Below are positions 62,301 through 64,000 of a stretch of DNA of 64,000 nt, piece after piece. The notes under the pieces are model-generated. The model was given only the letters and a program-made list of their open reading frames with translations, had not been told where the DNA came from and made no database searches. This DNA comes from Flavobacterium sp. SUN046. GTDB taxonomy: Bacteria > Bacteroidota > Bacteroidia > Flavobacteriales > Flavobacteriaceae. Position numbers and translations under genes: made by a program. The stretch is from contig NZ_JAPQNT010000007.1 in assembly GCF_028867965.1 (NCBI RefSeq), positions 143,022-207,021 on the forward strand. Direction: 5' to 3'. The number at the start of each line of letters is the position of its first letter. Position 1 is the stretch's first letter.

Positions 62301-64000
62301 CAGGTACAGCAACTTATGATCCACCAATATTAGGCAATACAGGTTCATTACCAAATATTGCAGGTACTTATTATGTTTATGCAATTGCAAATCCTACTCC
62401 AACAGATCCTGCTTGTAGACCTTTTCAGCTAATTCAGGTTGTTGTCAGTCCGTTAGCCTCAATAAATTTAACATCAGCTCCTTCTACAACTAATCAAACC
62501 GTTTGTGAAGGAACTGCTATTGTCAATATTACTTATACTTTTGGAGGATCTGCAACTGGAGCTACTGTTACGGGTTTGCCAATAGGAGTTTCTGCAACGA
62601 CTTCAGGTTCTACTGTAACAATAAGTGGTATACCTTCACCAGCATCTGCAACTCCTTACAATTATACAATAACCACAACAGGTGGAAATTGTGGAACACC
62701 ATCTTTATCAGGAACTATAACTGTAAATCCGGGTGTCGTATTAACTCTTACTTCAGCGCCAGCAACAACCAATCAAACGGTTTGTATTGGTTCACCAATA
62801 ACTCCAATAACTTATACTTTTGGCGGTACTGCAACAAATGCTACAGTAATTGGTTTACCAGCTGGAGTAGTTGCAACGGTTACAGGTACTACTGTTACTA
62901 TTAGTGGTACGCCTTCGGTTTCATCGGCAACACCATTCAATTATACTGTTACAACAACTGGAGGAAGCTGTGGAACACTCTCTTTAGGTGGGACTATTAC
63001 AGTAAATCCTTTAGCAACAATAACACTTACTTCTGCTGCGGCAACAACTAATCAAACGGTTTGTTCAGGTTCTCCAATAATAAACATTACATACGCATTT
63101 GGTGGTACTGCTACAGGTGCTACTGTAACTGGGCTGCCTACAGGAGTTACTGCTACTGTTTCTGGAACTACTGTAACAATTAGCGGTTCACCAATTCCTA
63201 CAGGAGTTTTCCCATACACTATTACAACTACTGGTGGAAGTTGTGGAACTCCTTCTTTATCTGGAACTATTACAGTTAATCCAGTAAGTACATTGACTCT
63301 TACATCGGCGGCTTCAACAACTAGCCAGTCTATTTGTCTTAATGATTCAATAACTAATATTGTTTACACTTTTGGAGGTTCAGCAATTGGAGCAACTGTT
63401 ACTGGCTTACCTGGAGGAGTTATTGCTGTAATTTCTGGTAATACGGTTACAATTAGTGGCACGCCTCTTTTTGCATCAGCTACACCTTATACGTACACCA
63501 TAACAGCAGCTGGCGGCAATTGTGGATTTCCATCATTAAGTGGTACAATTACGGTAAGTCCAACGGCTACTTTAACTTTAACATCGGCTGGGTCAACAAC
63601 TAGTCAAACGGTTTGTATAGGTTCACCAATTACACCAATAACATATACTTTTGGAGGTTCAGCAACTGGAGCTACTGTTACCGGTTTACCAGCTGGAGTA
63701 ACATTTGCGGTATCTGGAACAACAATAACAATAAGCGGCTCGCCATCAACTACAGTTGGTTCACCATTTACTTATACTGTAAATACTACTGGAGGCAGTT
63801 GTGGAGCACCATCACTTACAGGTACTATTACGGTTAATCCGCTGGCTACATTAGTTTTAACATCGGCTGTAGCAACTGCAAACCAAACGGTATGTGTTGG
63901 TTCACCAATTGTTGATATCGTGTATACTTTAGGAGGTTCCGCTACAGGTTTTTCAGTATCAGGCAGTGCACTTACGGTATCTGGTTTGCCAGCAGGAGTT
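59303..64000 (+). CDS. Giant secreted repeat protein, adhesin-like, 3'-truncated by window edge
   Basis: Open from ATG 59303 to the window end (1566 codons, no stop). A signal peptide (MKKNTLVILLTSLFINCLYS) is followed by: a carbohydrate-binding-like domain (about 22-212, with VNGGFESGG, DHTTGTGSGKMMIIDGS and YTFSYWVKS), a SprB-like module (about 213-285), an Ig-like module, a second carbohydrate-binding-like copy (about 356-530), further Ig-like modules, a Cys-rich domain near 626-770, and from about residue 1045 six tandem repeats of about 93 residues (TNQTVC, YTFGG, ATVTGLPAGV, TTTGGSCG, GTITVNP). The T9SS C-terminal sorting domain expected for such proteins is beyond the window. Function is adhesion or surface binding by inference. 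Confidence 0.88.
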   Translation, partial: MKKNTLVILLTSLFINCLYSQNLLVNGGFESGGVGTGFNISATGYNFIPTATGTTSSGDYAFGVNPLPYNSTNFLSGFDHTTGTGSGKMMIIDGSTDPSNPSFWKAGNGGGGVCSLTIGTTYTFSYWVKSISSTVTGTTTQADIRAIFNNATILTSPASTLAPLPASGWQFRTYTFTPTNGCVNIELRNFNLNSVGNDFAIDDLSVVLPLSMTYSSTNTSCIGSNDGSIVAYAVNGTTPYTSYSLSGTASQTNTTGIFSGLAPGTYTISITDSSGTTVSQTGIVISAPTNPLIVNPNSAVCVGTSVTLSASGGSGYSWTSIPTDASLTSPNSPTPTVTPLVTTTYTVSSSVTTNKNLTTNGGFESGNVGFASDYQYFNPSNATFVQKAYGVVSNPNLWEVGFTACPDHTTGTGKMLVVDGSTVNAGNDKFWSQTVPVTAGQNYTFSYWVQSLSVSNYASIELKINGVSIGIDSAPSTITCGSWVQYTYAWSSGASTTAQISLYDKIVSSGGNDFAIDDIAFTTSVTCTFTKSTTVIVNPIPSVVVNNGVLCNTTGSTVQINATVTPAGTYSYSWTVPATAVNPGNVASFNASVIGTYTVVVTNTSTGCVSSPASGTVSNTLPSSNCASATQVCPGGGIRYCNTTGVASAGPRGCLGSTPNPAWFYLQVGTSGPIVLNISQGTTPTVNNLDVDFICYGPFTTPTCGASLGTSNTIDCNYSANPVETCTIPNAIAGQIYMVLITNFANQPGTILFNQTNSANAGAGALTCIVNCPLTITGDNQICQGTSTTLTASISGATTYTWTSTVPGFTAGNTQFINVTEPGTYNLTVVKPGCNITPASFTLTNFPIPNTAPGNDLTVCNTTFNLNLNTPVISNGVPNLTISYYASLNDLNNGIPIPFPATYPGVDGEVIYTQIQDDATFCTYNGLPFTLHIVCTTTCDTVTNPSPNQTLCLNGDPTALSVTTNLTAANAISFVYFNSVQTGSNMYSGGILLSNATPIAGTATYDPPILGNTGSLPNIAGTYYVYAIANPTPTDPACRPFQLIQVVVSPLASINLTSAPSTTNQTVCEGTAIVNITYTFGGSATGATVTGLPIGVSATTSGSTVTISGIPSPASATPYNYTITTTGGNCGTPSLSGTITVNPGVVLTLTSAPATTNQTVCIGSPITPITYTFGGTATNATVIGLPAGVVATVTGTTVTISGTPSVSSATPFNYTVTTTGGSCGTLSLGGTITVNPLATITLTSAAATTNQTVCSGSPIINITYAFGGTATGATVTGLPTGVTATVSGTTVTISGSPIPTGVFPYTITTTGGSCGTPSLSGTITVNPVSTLTLTSAASTTSQSICLNDSITNIVYTFGGSAIGATVTGLPGGVIAVISGNTVTISGTPLFASATPYTYTITAAGGNCGFPSLSGTITVSPTATLTLTSAGSTTSQTVCIGSPITPITYTFGGSATGATVTGLPAGVTFAVSGTTITISGSPSTTVGSPFTYTVNTTGGSCGAPSLTGTITVNPLATLVLTSAVATANQTVCVGSPIVDIVYTLGGSATGFSVSGSALTVSGLPAGV
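62440..64000 (+). repeat. In-frame tandem Ig/PKD-like coding repeats (period about 279 bp)
   Basis: Aligned QTVC-type codons fall at 62498, 62777, 63056, 63329, 63608 and 63887, giving periods of 279, 279, 273, 279 and 279 bp. Five units are complete and a sixth is cut by the window end. Confidence 0.9.

Noticed and set aside
62689..63837. Open frames of 60-75 codons in the second reading frame of the repeat protein
   Set aside because: They are Tyr/Asn/Ser-rich shadows of the coding repeats and recur once per repeat.
62440..64000. Regular repeats that could suggest a CRISPR array
   Set aside because: The period is about 279 bp, the repeats are in frame and conserved as protein; there are no short identical repeats with spacers.

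Overview
The window is a 64 kb piece of a low-GC Bacteroidota chromosome, most likely Flavobacterium or a close relative. Supporting signs are the AT-rich sequence, the lack of strong Shine-Dalgarno sequences, recurrent Bacteroidota-type promoters (-7 TAnnTTTG, with a -33 TTTG in the best cases), a fused CcoNO oxidase subunit, a fused SecDF, and a large secreted repeat protein with a SprB-like module. No rRNA, tRNA, CRISPR array, prophage or insertion sequence was seen. The first gene (mazG) is cut at its 5' end and the last (a giant surface protein) at its 3' end.

Layout: 1-2.0 kb, mazG and an amino-acid permease. 2.0-12.8 kb, a micro-oxic respiration island: a Crp/Fnr regulator, the copper ATPase CcoI, ccoS, ccoNO, ccoQ, ccoP, ccoG, ccoH, a TauE/SafE-like protein and anaerobic hemN. 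12.9-19.3 kb, a minus-strand run with a DUF349 protein, aroE, a TonB-C protein, a TPR protein, a class III aminotransferase and a zinc-ribbon protein. 19.4-22.1 kb, a secreted GH13 amylase and a TPR protein. 22.1-28.7 kb, purA, fur, relA/spoT, a serine hydrolase and an rRNA/tRNA methyltransferase on the minus strand. 29.6-38.7 kb, a surface polysaccharide locus (FdtA/FdtB-type amino-sugar genes, FemAB-like acyltransferase, flippase, SGNH protein, four glycosyltransferases). 38.8-45.8 kb, ftsE, a 1004-residue TPR protein, a plugless outer-membrane barrel, a Gre-like protein and a C1q-like surface protein. 46-55.4 kb, asnB, gyrB, an outer-membrane protein, mdh and secDF. 55.7-59.1 kb, lgt, yidD, cysS and folE. 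From 59.3 kb to the window edge, a giant adhesin-like protein with about 93-residue tandem repeats.

The strongest regulatory observation is a near-perfect palindrome of the form ATGAT-N4-ATCAT. It lies upstream of ccoI, ccoS-ccoNOQP and hemN, and each time its centre is exactly 29.5 bp upstream of the -7 promoter element. The copy upstream of ccoI also overlaps the promoter of the divergent Crp/Fnr gene. This suggests one locally encoded Fnr-type protein that activates the high-affinity oxidase, its copper supply and oxygen-independent heme synthesis, and represses itself. Several intergenic regions carry what look like Flavobacterium-type dispersed repeats and hairpins.
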